The notes below the pieces were generated by a model. It did no database searches. It was given only the letters and a program-made list of their open reading frames with translations, and was not told the DNA's origin. Positions 26,802-38,304 of a stretch of DNA of 64,000 nt are shown here, piece by piece (within the stretch, counting starts at the first letter, position 1; each line of letters begins with the position of its first letter). Source of the stretch: Manis javanica (taxonomy: Eukaryota > Chordata > Mammalia > Pholidota > Manidae). The translations under genes and the position numbers were made by a program. The stretch is from positions 155,260,401 through 155,324,400 of the forward strand of contig NC_133158.1 of the NCBI RefSeq assembly GCF_040802235.1, in the 5' to 3' direction.

Positions 26802-27191
26802 TGGAGGTTCCTATGTCCAGGATTCTCACCTGATCCTGGTCGGCTAGCTCACTACACACGTGTGGGCAATACATTGTTATTGATTCTATATAAAGAGCTC
26901 TGCCCAGTGCTCTGGGCTGCACAGCTGCAGGAGAGCAGAGGCTGGAGTGGTGGCAGCGTCAAGGACAGAGACTGAGACGGCTGCGGGGGTAAAGAGGCCC
27001 AGAGGCAGAGACCAGCTTGCTGCATGCAAACTTGCTCTGCGTGGATGGGATTCTAGTGATTGACCTGCCACCGTGGGAATAAAGTTGGGTATAAACACTT
27101 TCACCCCAAGAATATTTGACTGTCATTTCTTCGGCCACACTGGATCCACAGTGACCTTGTTTGTCCAGGGCTGAAACCCATTAGCAAGACA
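26802..27191 (+). repeat. ERV 3' LTR, copy C
   Basis: It starts TGGAGGTTCC after a purine-rich tract and ends AGCAAGACA; 390 bp. It has a TATA-like TATATAAAGAGC (about 26887) and an AATAAAG poly(A) signal (about 27080). Its middle matches solo copy A better than its supposed partner B. Confidence 0.8.
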
Positions 27192-27194
27192 TAA

Positions 27195-28100
27195 CTCATA
27201 CAAAATGAACCTCCTCTTAGATTCTCTGTGGGAAAAATAAAACTTTTTCAAATTTAGCAAGTTTAATGTGGTTCAGTTGCCCATATATAAACATAAAGGT
27301 GAAGGCAGAGTATTATAAAAGAACTTGACAATAATGTGTTATTTAGAATGATATTCTGAAGTATTACATTAGACATGTTCTGAAGAGTGAAATGGACTTT
27401 TAAATTCATTTAAGAAAATGAATTCTGTAAGGGTAATATTTATCTGATTTTATCATCGAGTTACTGTTTTTCAAACCCAGTTTTGTATGCTATTTTTTTT
27501 TTAACATTAGAATGCTGTAAAAAACAGAGAGAGAACAGTCTGGCAGAGAAAGCAGTGGACTAGAGTCCTATCAGGAGCCTGTTCTGTCGCTAATCATTGC
27601 CATAACCACACAGGTAATCTCTTTATCATTCCTTAAATATTACAAAATATTTAGATGAAATACCAACACCTGGTCTCACCTCTATTTCATAATTATTAAA
27701 GGTAAGAAGTGAGGTCTTAGGCAATATAAAAGAACTTTGAAAATATAACCTTTCTGTAATGTAAGGGTAAATGAAATAAATTTAATGAAAGAAAGCTCAG
27801 AACTCCAAAAGATTAATGGAAGTTTTTCATTCAGAAATATTTTTCATTGTTATAATCTAATGCTTTTATTTTAGGAATTATAAAAAGGCGATTGATGTTG
27901 ACAGAAAGGTAAAATAGTAGATATTGTACAGCTTCTACATTTAATACTTGGGATGGCGAATGTTTGGGTACAAAGTGGATCCCTCAGACTAAATCTGATG
28001 AAGAGATATATTTCCTTAGGCCCCCAAAGCATTTACAGCTTTTGGGATTTGAATCCTCTGTCAATTACTAATCCCAACACTCTCTATTTTCTGATTCTTT
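27195..28100. other. AGTR1 intron, mostly no feature seen
   Basis: AT-rich. The part at about 27540-27640 (a tract resembling 'cagtggactagagtcc ... ctctttatca') may be a badly decayed MIR, but I would not insist on it. Confidence 0.4.
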
Positions 28101-28103
28101 AGG

Positions 28104-28382
28104 TCAGTGCTATTCAAAAGAAATATAAGCCACATATGCAATCAAAACATTTCTAGTAATCACACTAAAAAAATAAAAATAGGTGAAGCTAATTTTGATA
28201 ATATTTATTTAATCCAATATATCCAAAATATGATCATTTCAACATGTAAGCAAGATAAGAATTGAGATATTTTACTTTTTTTTCTCATATGATGTCTCCA
28301 GAATTCTAGTTTGTTTCCAGCACATCTCAGTCGGAACTAGCCACACTTCAGGTGCTTAGTCATCACGTGGGGCTGGCCACCA
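28104..28382 (+). mobile_element. hAT-type DNA transposon copy
   Basis: It matches the general text of a placental hAT-Charlie MITE family: a CAGTGCTATTCAAAAGAAATA start, an AATCCAATATATCCAAAATATGATCATTTCAACATG-like middle and a GGAACTAGCCACACTTCAGG-like end. I cannot assign the exact family. Confidence 0.6.
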
Positions 28383-28422
28383 AACTGGCGCTTCCCTCAT
28401 TTGTCGCCTACCTGGCTCTTCT

Positions 28423-28553
28423 AGCAATGGTTCTGAAAATGTCAGATCCCACCTGAGACCTGCTGAATCAGAACCTCTCTGGGCAGGTCCATCAATCCAT
28501 GGTTTAATGAGTCCTCCAGGTGATTCTGTTGCACACTGTTTTAAAATCAATGC
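28423..28553 (+). mobile_element. MER5A-like DNA transposon
   Basis: It has the MER5A-type order: AATGGTTCTGAAAATG, CTGCTGAATCAGAACCTCTCTGG and CCTCCAGGTGATTCTGTTGC. It immediately follows the preceding hAT copy. Confidence 0.65.
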
Positions 28554-28944
28554 CCTATTTTCATCTTAATTGCAACTGTGGTTTATATGCTGATAATCAT
28601 GATTAATAGGCAAAACCAAATTCAACAAACAACAAAGGGCCTTCAGCTAAAATGTTTTCATTTTACTTGTTTAAGGCACCAAAATTTGGATTATAGCACC
28701 TTGAGAATTTCTCATTAAATTGTGTATTTCTTTCAAACACTCAGGACTGATACAGTTAAAGGGGTGCCCAATAGGATGTCATCTAGTAAAATACTCTTTG
28801 CACCTACTCTTAGTTGTCTAGAATTTATCTGGGGTGGGGTGGACAGTACCCACCTCTGTACCTCCTTCAGAACTGAGATCTGTGGGGCTGGAGAGGGAGA
28901 TACATTGACTCAGGTGAGAGCCAGAATTAAGACAGTAGGAAGAG

Positions 28945-29165
28945 CATGGTGATGGGAACCAAAAGATCTGAATCAGGTACATAATTTACCATGTATGAGG
29001 TATGGAACCTTCAGCTTTTCATTTAACCTGTTATTGACTCATTTTCTTCATCTGGAAAATATGATAATGATAAAGAAATTTATGATAATGATGGAGTAAA
29101 AAATATATGTCCGTTCTGGCTCATAACATTATTGGGAACATCAAATGAGATCATGTATGTGGAGA
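28945..29165 (+). repeat. MIR SINE
   Basis: A decayed but collinear MIR: AGATCTGAATCAGG, ATTTTCTTCATCTGGAAAATATGATAATG and TGAGATCATGTATGTGG. Confidence 0.7.
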
Positions 29166-29169
29166 TGTT

Positions 29170-30528
29170 ATGAGATCTTGTAGCTTGGAGACTTTTGTTA
29201 GTTATTAAATTCACACTACAGTGTAAATAACTAATTTCCCCCTCCAAGCAAATTTGGATAAGAAGTACTGAGAAACTGCACATGGTACTGGAAATAGAAG
29301 AAGATAAAGTACTAGAAAAGGGTGGAAATTTTCAGAGAGGGAGGGTGTAGGTACTGCTGACAAGCTACTTGGACTGGACAATTTGCCAGCTCCAATTATT
29401 CTCTTGAACACCTATATAATTTTAAAATATAAAGTACAATGATACTACACCACTGATAAAAGGTTAAGACCATTCTATTATTTAACACTCCATTTTCTAT
29501 GTGGGGCTACTTGTGTTTTCTAATTAAACAGCCTGTGATAAGAGGCACGGATGCTGGGCCCATAAAAGGTAAATAACACTTTGCCGACTGAAAAATACGC
29601 TGAGATACTGGTAACTGCTGCTTCCTGTGAAAACTTCATTAGCAATAAATGAGTTACCAGATGTCACACATCAGATTTGAAATTAAAATATATTCCCAGT
29701 ATTTGTGTGTAGTCTGAGCAGAAGGAAAAAATGAACTCTTTCCAAGAGAGCTGCATAAGATAATGCACGAGTTTTGCCTTCGATTGTGTCTTTCTCCTCT
29801 AAATATACAATAAAATGCATCCCTTGGTTTGTAAAGGGAAATAGAGTATTTCTGCACAGAAGGGCTGTGTTGTGAAGTGACACATTACTTATGCAGCAGC
29901 AACTCTCTAAGGGACAGGAAAATATTTTTGAACATGCTTTGCCACACGAGACCACCATCTCCTCTTGTTTTTAACTCTGCCATAGCAATTTCTCCTTTTC
30001 ACACCTTTACTTCAGCAAGCAACTTCTGCTTTATTCCTGAGAACAAAACTGTTTATTTTAGCAACTATCAGGTCAACTTCCTGAACTTGCAGTAACAACC
30101 ACCTGTTAGTGCTTTTCCCTTTCTGCGTGAGATAGTAACACCCTCCTCTTGTTCATCCAGCTAGATAAGCCCACTCTGTTCTGGCCCCTCAAAGTTACAA
30201 GCCAAACTGTGCTTGGCAGAGAATCCCACAGTAGGAAGTAGAACAGCTCAATTTGACTTGATCCAGGAGAAATTTCAAATACTAAGCCAGTGTTTTACTA
30301 GTTTTTAGGAACAAATGTTTTTGGTTGAAGAAGGCCCATATACCTTTGTAATTTCAAAATCTCCAGTTACTGAGTTTCACCTGAAGAACACGGCTGTTTG
30401 AAACTGTTTATTTTTTTCTCCCCAATTTATTTTTGTTTTTATAGCCTATAAAATGGGTGAAACTTACAAATCATATTAAGAGGGTGAAAGTGAATTATCG
30501 CTCTCAAGCCTCCTTTTGGAGAAATATT
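29170..30528. other. AGTR1 intron, no feature seen
   Basis: No repeat or gene recognised. This includes a less AT-rich block at 29.9-30.25 kb that looks single-copy. Whether it hides a small 5' exon or regulatory element cannot be told from this sequence alone. Confidence 0.4.
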
Positions 30529-30530
30529 TA

Positions 30531-31002
30531 CAATGTTTCCCCCGATCTGTGGGGGATCCCAGTGGATGCTTGAAATAGCAGATAGTACTGAATCCTGTAC
30601 ATACCATGTTTTTTCTATACAGAAATACCTATGATAAAGCTTAACTTATGAATTAGGCACAGTAAGAGATTAACAACAAACTACTAATAACACAATAGAA
30701 GAATTATAACAATATACTGTAATCAAAGTTATGTGAATATGGCCTCTGTCTCTCAAAATATCTTATTGTACTATACTCACCCTTCATCTTGTGATTATGT
30801 GAGATGATAAAATGCCTAGGTGATGAGATGCAGTGAGGGGAATGATGTAGGCATTGTGACATAGTATTAGACTACTGCTCACATCGTAGTGGGCTGCCTT
30901 TGGGTGAAATGTCAGAAGCAGGATCATCTGCTTCTGGACCTTGGTTAACCCTAGGTAATGGGAACAGTGGTAGGGAAAACTGCAGATAAGGGGGGACTGC
31001 TG
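30531..31002 (-). mobile_element. Tigger-type DNA transposon (TcMar)
   Basis: About 470 bp with imperfect terminal inverted repeats: a start like ATGTTTCCCCCGATCTGTGG and an end reading CAGATAAGGGGGGACTGC. The internal text (GATAAAATGCCTAGGTGATG, CATCTGCTTCTGGACC) fits an early-placental Tigger-derived MITE as I recall it. Family name and orientation are tentative. Confidence 0.6.
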
Positions 31003-31410
31003 TTCTTAGAGTTTCTTTACAGACAGAAATCCCCTAATGCACTTCAAAGTTTATTTCTGGATCATTAACTACTTAGCTTCTCAGGATGCAGGAGCTACTG
31101 CCCTTTGACCTTCGCATAAAGGAAGGCAGAGCATTCTTGAAGTGTTTAGTTATGTCAGTGGAGAAGATGTCAATTTAAACTTTTCAGTTACATAACAGCA
31201 CAAAATGACACACAAGTGTTCAAAAAAGCGTACTTAATGTGCAATTATTTTATACTCTTCTGTGTTTTTGCCAGGTACATGATTTACAAAGAGGACTTTA
31301 AATAATGGCTTAATAATATTAACATTAGTAATATTTATGATTTATGATTAATTGAGTATTTACTGTGTGTTAAGTATTTTGATGATTGCTTTCATCTCAA
31401 CAAGAGCACC
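31003..31410. other. AGTR1 intron, no feature seen
   Basis: Short AT-rich stretch between the Tigger and MLT1 copies with nothing recognised. Confidence 0.45.
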
Positions 31411-31414
31411 TTTT

Positions 31415-31787
31415 TGGACTGAACTGTGTCCCCTAAAAATTCACAGGTTTAATGAATTAGTCCCCAATGTGACAGTATTTGGAAATAGACCCTTTAAAGA
31501 GGCAATTAAAGTTGTGAGGTCATAAAGTTGGGGGGGCCCATTCCAGTAGGATTGGTATCTTTACAAGAGGAAGACACACCAGGAATGTGCTTAAAAAGAG
31601 GAAAAACCATGTCAGGACAGTCAAAGGGTTGCTGGCTGTAACTGAGGCAGAGCTCTCACCAGAAACCAACACTGCTAGCACCTTGATCTTAACTTCTAGT
31701 CCCCAGAAATGTGAGAAGATCAATTCTGTTGTTTCATGTACCCAGTCTGTGGTATTTTGCTATGGCAACCCTAGCTAGTAAACTAAT
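31415..31787 (+). mobile_element. MLT1-type LTR (ERVL-MaLR)
   Basis: It follows the MLT1A layout closely: TGGACTGAACTGTGTCCCC, AATGTGACAGTATTTGGAAA, TCACCAGAAACCAACACTGC, TTGATCTTAACTTCTAG and a GTATTTTGCTATGGCAACCC end. This is an ancient mammalian LTR, here sense to the plus strand. Confidence 0.9.
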
Positions 31788-31799
31788 ATGTGACCTGTG

Positions 31800-31870
31800 A
31801 GGGTGGGCACCATTATTCCCATTCTTCAGATGAGGAAATTGAGGCTTAGGAAGAGCAGGTCCTTATATTT
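31800..31870 (-). repeat. MIR SINE fragment
   Basis: Reversed MIR core: ATTATTCCCATTCTTCAGATGAGGAAATTGAGGCTTAGG. Confidence 0.8.
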
Positions 31871-31948
31871 TTGACATATTAAAGTTTCGAGTCTCAGTTT
31901 TGTTTTTGGGTGAGGCTGGGGGTAAGGTCGTCTCTTTGTACTTCAGTC

Positions 31949-32166
31949 CAATGCGTCTCAACTGGGGATAAATTTGCCTTCCAGGGACACTTGGCAATGT
32001 CTGGAGCCATTTTTGGTTGTCCCAACAGGGGTAGAGGGAGCACAGGGGTGTTACTAGTATCTAGTGGGTGGATACCAGAGATACTACTAATCACCTCACA
32101 AGGCACAGGGAAGGACCCCACAATGAACAGTTATCTAGTCCAAGTGCTGCTGTTGAAAAACCTTGT
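31949..32166 (-). mobile_element. MER20 DNA transposon (hAT-Charlie), reversed
   Basis: Near full length in the opposite orientation to the copy at 8874: TCTCAACTGGGGATAAATTT, GGCAATGTCTGGAGCC and TCTAGTGGGTGGATACC in order. Confidence 0.85.
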
Positions 32167-32169
32167 TCT

Positions 32170-33955
32170 AGTCCTGACTTCCCTCCCCCACTCCCTAATT
32201 CTTGATAATCTGTAGTTCTTATCCTTTATGGAATAAGTTAGCCATATAGTATATTTTCTTGGTGGCTTTTGTTTCATGTGTTCATATCTTTCTGGGTAAC
32301 TGTAGATCAAAAGATAAAATCCTAATGGGTAACCTCCAAGGCCACATTGAATACTTAGTAGGAGCTCTGAAATTTGCGAGCTGACTAAATAGCAGTAGTG
32401 TCAGATCATTCTGAAAATTACCCTCTGTAGCCATTTTCCAGAACTCCAGGATTCTTTATAAACACACTAGATGTGAGAATGTGAACTTAGATGCATTCTT
32501 CTTAAAGGGATCTGATGGCTCCTACAGTGGCCCCAAGGTTGCCTCAGGATGGAGGAAGCCCTTTCTTGAAGGCATACCCTGCCCTCTGGTGGTGTCACCA
32601 CCATGGACACTGCTGGGAATCTGACTGAGGGCCAGTCAGTCTGAATCATTAGGGTGTGAACTGACCTGGCAGTACTGGAATGTAAATCCAACTCTGCATT
32701 CACATTAGGCCTTTTTCTCTGTGGAACAACACATTAAATTTAGCCCGTCCTTAAGGCTCTCATTAAAATTAAACCAAGTAGAGAAAAGTGATAGAGATGA
32801 TAAAAATATGTTGTTACTCTGGTATGATATCTCATACTCTGGTATGATAAAAATGATAATCTCTAAGTTTGGCAACCAAAGAGTTTCAATTACTTTGTTT
32901 GAGTCTCTGTAACTTGCCTCCCTACCCAATGGCTTTTCTGATCCATAAAGGCATTGAGTAGTTATTTTTATAGCCAAAGAAGAATAATTCTGGAAAAAAG
33001 GATTTCCAAAGGAACTTTGTATTAATAGAGTTCTGTGAACAAAATTTTAATTCTTTATTGCTTCTTGTGGTATTTTCCCTACAATTTTTTATAGACTACT
33101 TCTAGAAGAAAAGCTCCACTATGTTTGAAATACCTCAGCTAAATCTGAAGAAATTATACTTCCTCCTTTCCCATGAAGAACTCTATTCTCTCACTAGGGA
33201 AACCCCACTCTGTGTCTTATCAGAGTGCAGCCTTCTCTGTATAGTGATGCCAAATGGGTAACATTTCAGTGAGGCATTTGAAGTCATGATATGCAAGTCC
33301 ATGGGAGACAAACAAGGTCATTTAGAAGGTCTTTTCATTGAGAGTATCAGAGCTTTCAAAAGATGAGGGCAGCCTTTCATGGATAATTGGGGTAAAACAG
33401 AAATAAAGAAAAAGTCCATAAAGTACAAAAATAATAAGCAGTCAGGTGGAAACACTGAGAATTAGGAGTGAAAAAATATAGCGAATGAAGATGCTGAATC
33501 TCAGTACTATGTAAAACCACAAGCAATAAGTAAGAAAGCAACATAATAAGTTGAAGAGTAGAAATCAGTTGATTGCAGGATATAGCAGGGGGAAAAAACA
33601 GTGCAAACATTAGTTTGGAACTGGGGGTGAAGGATTTGGGGACTTTTCTCTTTGTAGAAATTAAGACCTTAGGCAAATCATTAAACGTTCATTGAACTTT
33701 GACTTGACAAATGAGAATGAGACTATAAAGCTACTACCTTGCCCTTCAGAGATCATTGTAAGATTGTTTAAAATCGTTTCCTCAAACGACAGTATATTGT
33801 ACCCATTCAGTATGAATAGACTAGATACAATAAAAATAACTTTAATACATGACTGAAGTGGAAAGCTGATCTATAGATCAAGAAGTGTATACTGAGCACT
33901 TAGAATCTAAAAAGGAAACATTAATGAACATTTGTAGAGTCTGTTGGTTGTTAGG
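32170..33955. other. AGTR1 intron, no gene seen
   Basis: Mostly unique-looking. A CTCF-like motif at 32580-32593 is listed separately. Two short tandem TACTCTGGTATGATA units lie near 32815-32847. No gene or other repeat is recognised. Confidence 0.4.
32580..32593. promoter_or_regulatory. CTCF-like motif
   Basis: TGCCCTCTGGTGGT resembles the reverse core of the CTCF consensus (GCCCYCTRGTGG). A single motif match occurs often by chance, and occupancy cannot be inferred. Confidence 0.35.
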
Positions 33956-33959
33956 CCTT

Positions 33960-34115
33960 TTCAGTAAACAAACCATAAGCTCTGTAGTCACAAAGGTCAG
34001 TTAAATTCCTGGCTCCTCCTCTGACTATTCTTGTGACTGGCTAATTTACTTACCATCTTTGAGCCTTAGTCTCATCTTTAAAATGGGATAAAAGCTTAGT
34101 GTATACTGTTAACAT
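33960..34115 (+). repeat. MIR SINE fragment
   Basis: A decayed MIR running TTAAATTCCTGGCTCCTCC, TAATTTACTTACC and CTTAGTCTCATCTTTAAAATGGG. Confidence 0.7.
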
Positions 34116-34119
34116 GAGG

Positions 34120-37100
34120 GATAAATATAACATGGGGAAAAGAAGATTTCTGTATATTAAACACTTAATGTTACATATTATTATCATTTATATTGTCAAT
34201 ATACAGTCATGTGTCCCAACACAAACACTAAATAAATTACCTCTTAAAACTTTACATATGTGTAATTTGTCACATTATTACACATGGCCAAGAAACAGGT
34301 TGGAATGATGTTAGGAGTCCTGTCAATACAGTATGGTGATATAATTTGTTATTAATCCCATAGAGCAACGTAAAGGATTCAGGAAGGATCCTTTTTTTTA
34401 AAAGAAGTGAAAGTATGAACTTCACTAAGGAGTGTTTTTGATACTGATACCCTAAATAAATGTCAGATGATTTTAAGATTAAGTTAGAGGAGGAAAAAAA
34501 TATCACACTAAATATTTTTGGTTGGTGAACTGTACCTCAACTAGTTAAATGGCAAAGATTTCCTTCAAAATGCAGGATTCAGAGAAAAAGGTTTCTTTGC
34601 CAACAGCTCCCCTAGTATTCATATACGTCTCTAACTTGAATTATCTGACTTAACATGTGGTAATTGTTGTTCTTTAATATGATTTCATGAGATTCACTTT
34701 CTAATAATTATATAACACTGTATTGTTTCTGGTAATAACATTTGCGGTATTACTTTATTACTATATAAAATAAAGGAAAAGCAAATTAGGCTAAATATTT
34801 TTGTACTCTGAGCAGGCAGATTTGTGAAGTTCATTAGAACTTTGTGAGAATAACATAATATGCTAATAATTTTGGATACCTTGATATGAAGAAGTTCCAA
34901 TTTCAGAGAAAATACATTTAGAAATCAGTTTGTTTCAGAAGACATGGTTGTATGTATGTTATTGATCACCTTAAAGCCATTCTATAGATAATTACATGGT
35001 TTATGTTACACTGACAAATTAAGATGTTCTCTTTGTGTAAAAAAGTCATTTGGCAACTGTGGACTTTTGATTTAGGTTTGGAGAATGTGGCTTTATTTCA
35101 GTGTGGATCAGGAAGTCACAAAAATTTCAGCTATGGAAGGATATTTATGAGTCATATTATTGCTTTTCTTTGTCAGAGAAGTGCAGGAATATATATGTAT
35201 GCCTTTGTGTAAACATACACAATTACTGTATTCTAACTGTTGTTTTGGTTATCAGGTTATCTAAGCAAAGTCTATTTTAACCATAATATAGTTGAAAAGT
35301 TATTCTCTACAGTTTTTTGCTTTTATTGAAGCAACTTAAGTCAGATTCATAACATTTTATTGCTGGAATGGTCCCTAGAAACTATATACTTCAAGATTTA
35401 CATATTCAAATACTTATTGGGGCTGAGAGTAACAGAGATGGGTGAGGTGAGCACGGCTGTGAATGGAGGACCCTTCCCCTTTCTCACAGGAAGCGGGAGT
35501 GGGGAGTCTCACTTCTCAGCAAATTGCTAGTTGAGATGGGAGATACAGGCTGATTTTTTAAAAGACAAGCTGGAAATTTCAAATTTTATGTGGAATACCC
35601 TATTTTGAGATGTTTTCAACTAAAGCAACAAACCAGCACTGTTTGGAACTAAACAACTCTCCTGCAGGTCAAATACAACTTAGGATGCAGGCCAGACACC
35701 TAATTTTACAACTGAGAGAACAGACTCCAAGCCACAGCAAGGTGCTGCAGCCCCCCCTAGTCCAGTGTTTTTATATTAACATAAAAAGTGGAAGTATACC
35801 TCTGTGAGTCATTCCAGTTCCACATCTAGTCAACAATCCATGACTGAGGGGGAGCTGGATATAGTGGGAAAACAAAGATGTGAGAGGACAACGTGATTGT
35901 CCCGCCTGGTGCATGCAGCCAAGCTGCCCCATCTGGGTGCCCATGAACAGCCTCGCTCAGTCTGTGACTGTTTAACAAAGGCAGCCTAGACTCCCCCCCG
36001 GCTTCATTGTTCCTGGCAGCAACGTATTTTCCTCTTACATTTTGTCTATATCGTTAAGTAGACTGTTTAGTCTTTTAAAACCATTGCTACATTTCACTAA
36101 ACTGATGTCTCCATGTGGGTGAATATGGCATGGAATCTGTGATATTTGCGCCATCTAGCATATTATTTTAACATTCATTCAAAAAGTATCATCTAGTGCC
36201 CAGAAGATGGCCAATAGTTAAGGGAACTGATGCTACTTCATAGAGCCACATCAACCCAGGGGCTCTGGTTATATAACTGATGAGAAGGTTAACTTTTAAA
36301 ATATTTTTGGTAAGGCCTGAAAAATATTTTCAAAAGCTTCACTGTCAAGTAAAGTGTTTCTAAAGTGAACTGTGATGCTCCAAGCATGAAATTATACACA
36401 TTTGTGTTGCAGGCTACATTTGTGTTTTTGATACTAATAGATTTTCTAGATTAATTAACTGCAGCTTTAGGAATATAAAGTACATAAAGAGAACATATCT
36501 GCTATTGATTAGGTGGATACACTGACAGCAATAGTTACACAGGACTGATAATGAATATGGAGTGTTTCTGATAACAGTAACACTTGGCCAGCATATATGT
36601 ATATTCTAGCCCTAATTTTGGATTCTAGCCCTAATAAAACTTCCTGGACAAAAAAGTTGATTTTTCAGCTTTGCTGGATAAGTTGCTTAATTTTCGTGAG
36701 CATATTTTGAATTCCAAAGTACAATCTGGTTAACTGCTTAGTTAGCTGGAAGGACACAGTTCATGATTTTATACACAGTACCTTGGGTGAAAAGAGTGGT
36801 ATGGAAGTATTGACTTACATTTTATTTTGTGTGAAGAGATCAAATTTCATGCCTTTCCAAACTCTAGAGTTTTCAAGGTGAGACAGCAAACAAAGATAAA
36901 AAATGATGGCCTGCCTACATAGACTTTCTTATAACTCAGAAACCATGTTCAGGTTTGCTAGTTAAGGAGTCTGTGCTGGAAGGAAGGAGGGTTAGTCCAT
37001 AAAGGACCAAAGTGAGATGGGAAGGGGCCCACATGAGGGCCTCAGGCATCTGTCGCCTTCAGCTGGTAATGCCCCTCTTAAAGGAAGTGTTCACTGGGGA

Positions 37101-37180
37101 TTTAGTATTAAGTATTGGGCTGCTGGAATCAAACTTAAGATCTAGGGGAGAATATTGTGGGGGCATTGGAACAAACACGG
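34120..37180. other. AGTR1 intron, no feature seen
   Basis: Three kilobases of AT-rich intron. I note only a 19-bp direct repeat (TTCTAGCCCTAAT... about 36603-36635). The more GC-rich 35.4-36.0 kb section is single-copy in this window. No gene is recognised. Confidence 0.4.
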
Positions 37181-37183
37181 GCT

Positions 37184-38160
37184 TAGTATCTTAAGTCCTG
37201 ATTGTAGTTTTCATATCAGACATTGTAGTTTTCATTTCAAGAAATTCAGTTTCAGTCTTTATATCTTTCATGTTTCAGCTTCACATGTTCAAACTCTCCT
37301 TTAGCTTCTTGAACATATGGATTCAGTTATAATAATTGTTCAATGTCCTTGTACACTAATTCTATCATCTGTGTCATTACTGGGTCTGTCTCCATTGATT
37401 CACTTTTTTTCTCCTAATGGGTTATACCTCCCTGCTTCTTTGCCTGCCTGGCAGTTTTCAAATGGATGCTCACCACTGTGACTTCTGTCTTGCTGGGTAT
37501 TGCATGTTTTTGTATTCCTATAAAAATTCTGCAGCAGTTAAGTTCTGGGAAGCAGTTAAGTTACTTGCAAACAGTTTAATCCCTTCAGATCTGGCTTTTA
37601 AGCTTTGTTAGATGAGACCAGAGCAGTATTTAATCCAGGGCTGATTTTTTCCCATTCCTGAGGCAAACCCTTCTGAGTAGGCTACCTGATGTCCAGTGAA
37701 TTATGAGGTTTTCCACTCTGGCTGGTGGGAACAGGAACTCTTTCGACTCTGGATGATCTCTCAGGACGGTTTCCTCTAATCCTTTTAGGTGATTACGCAC
37801 ACACATGCGCCAGAACACAGGGGGCGGCTTTTACAGATCTCTGGGCTCTTAGAACTTCTCACCCTGTGGTGCTCTGCCAGGTGAACTCCAGCCCCTTGCC
37901 TCTCTGGACTCAGCTCCATCTCGGGCCAGTGAGACTGGGATCTCCTTCTGGATGCCCCTTCCCTGTGCCGTGGCTGGAAGCTCTGTCTAGGCAGTGACTA
38001 GGCCTTCAGAGGGCTCGCTTCACCAGTTTCCTGTCCCTCAGAGGTCACTGCCCTTTGCTGCCTGATGTCCACGTCTTGAAAACCATTGTTATATATATTC
38101 CAGGTTTGTTTTAGGTGAGAAGGTAAAATCCCTATTACTCCATCTTGGCTGGAAGCAGAA
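37184..38160. mobile_element. old L1-related interspersed repeat
   Basis: Almost 1 kb reads like a widespread mammalian repeat that I associate with old L1 (L1M) sequence: TCTATCATCTGTGTCATTACTGGG, TTCTGGGAAGCAGTTAAGTT, AATTATGAGGTTTTCCACTCTGGCTGG and a CTCCATCTTGGCTGGAAGC end. It is continuous and not a gene, although it contains open frames up to 90 codons. Class and strand are uncertain. Confidence 0.5.
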
Positions 38161-38161
38161 G

Positions 38162-38300
38162 TCTCTGGGTTTGAGTTTTGACCCTATATCTTGTTTGTTA
38201 TTTGATCCTGGAAGAGATACTCAGCCTCATACCCTTCTTTGCCCACTTATGAAATGGGGATAATAATACCATGATTAATCAATGGAATTAAATAGGGGAG
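38162..38300 (+). repeat. MIR SINE fragment
   Basis: MIR-like order: GTTTGAGTTTTGACCC, TTATTTGATCCTGG and ACTTATGAAATGGGGATAATAATACC. Confidence 0.75.
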
Positions 38301-38304
38301 AACA

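Larger units (their letters stand above)
25315..27191 (+). mobile_element. short endogenous-retrovirus-like element with two LTRs
   Basis: The layout is 5' LTR (25315-25641), serine-tRNA primer-binding site (25644-25661), about 1.16 kb internal region, polypurine tract (about 26787-26801) and 3' LTR (26802-27191). There is no room for pol or env, so the element is non-autonomous or largely deleted. It is antisense to AGTR1 and intronic. The two LTRs differ strongly in the middle. I find no clear target duplication (the flanks read AAAAT and TAACT), so age, deletion or recombination has obscured the insertion. Confidence 0.8.

Noticed and set aside
36140..36165. GCGCCATCTAGC, like a CTCF core
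   Set aside because: The critical GTGG end is missing.
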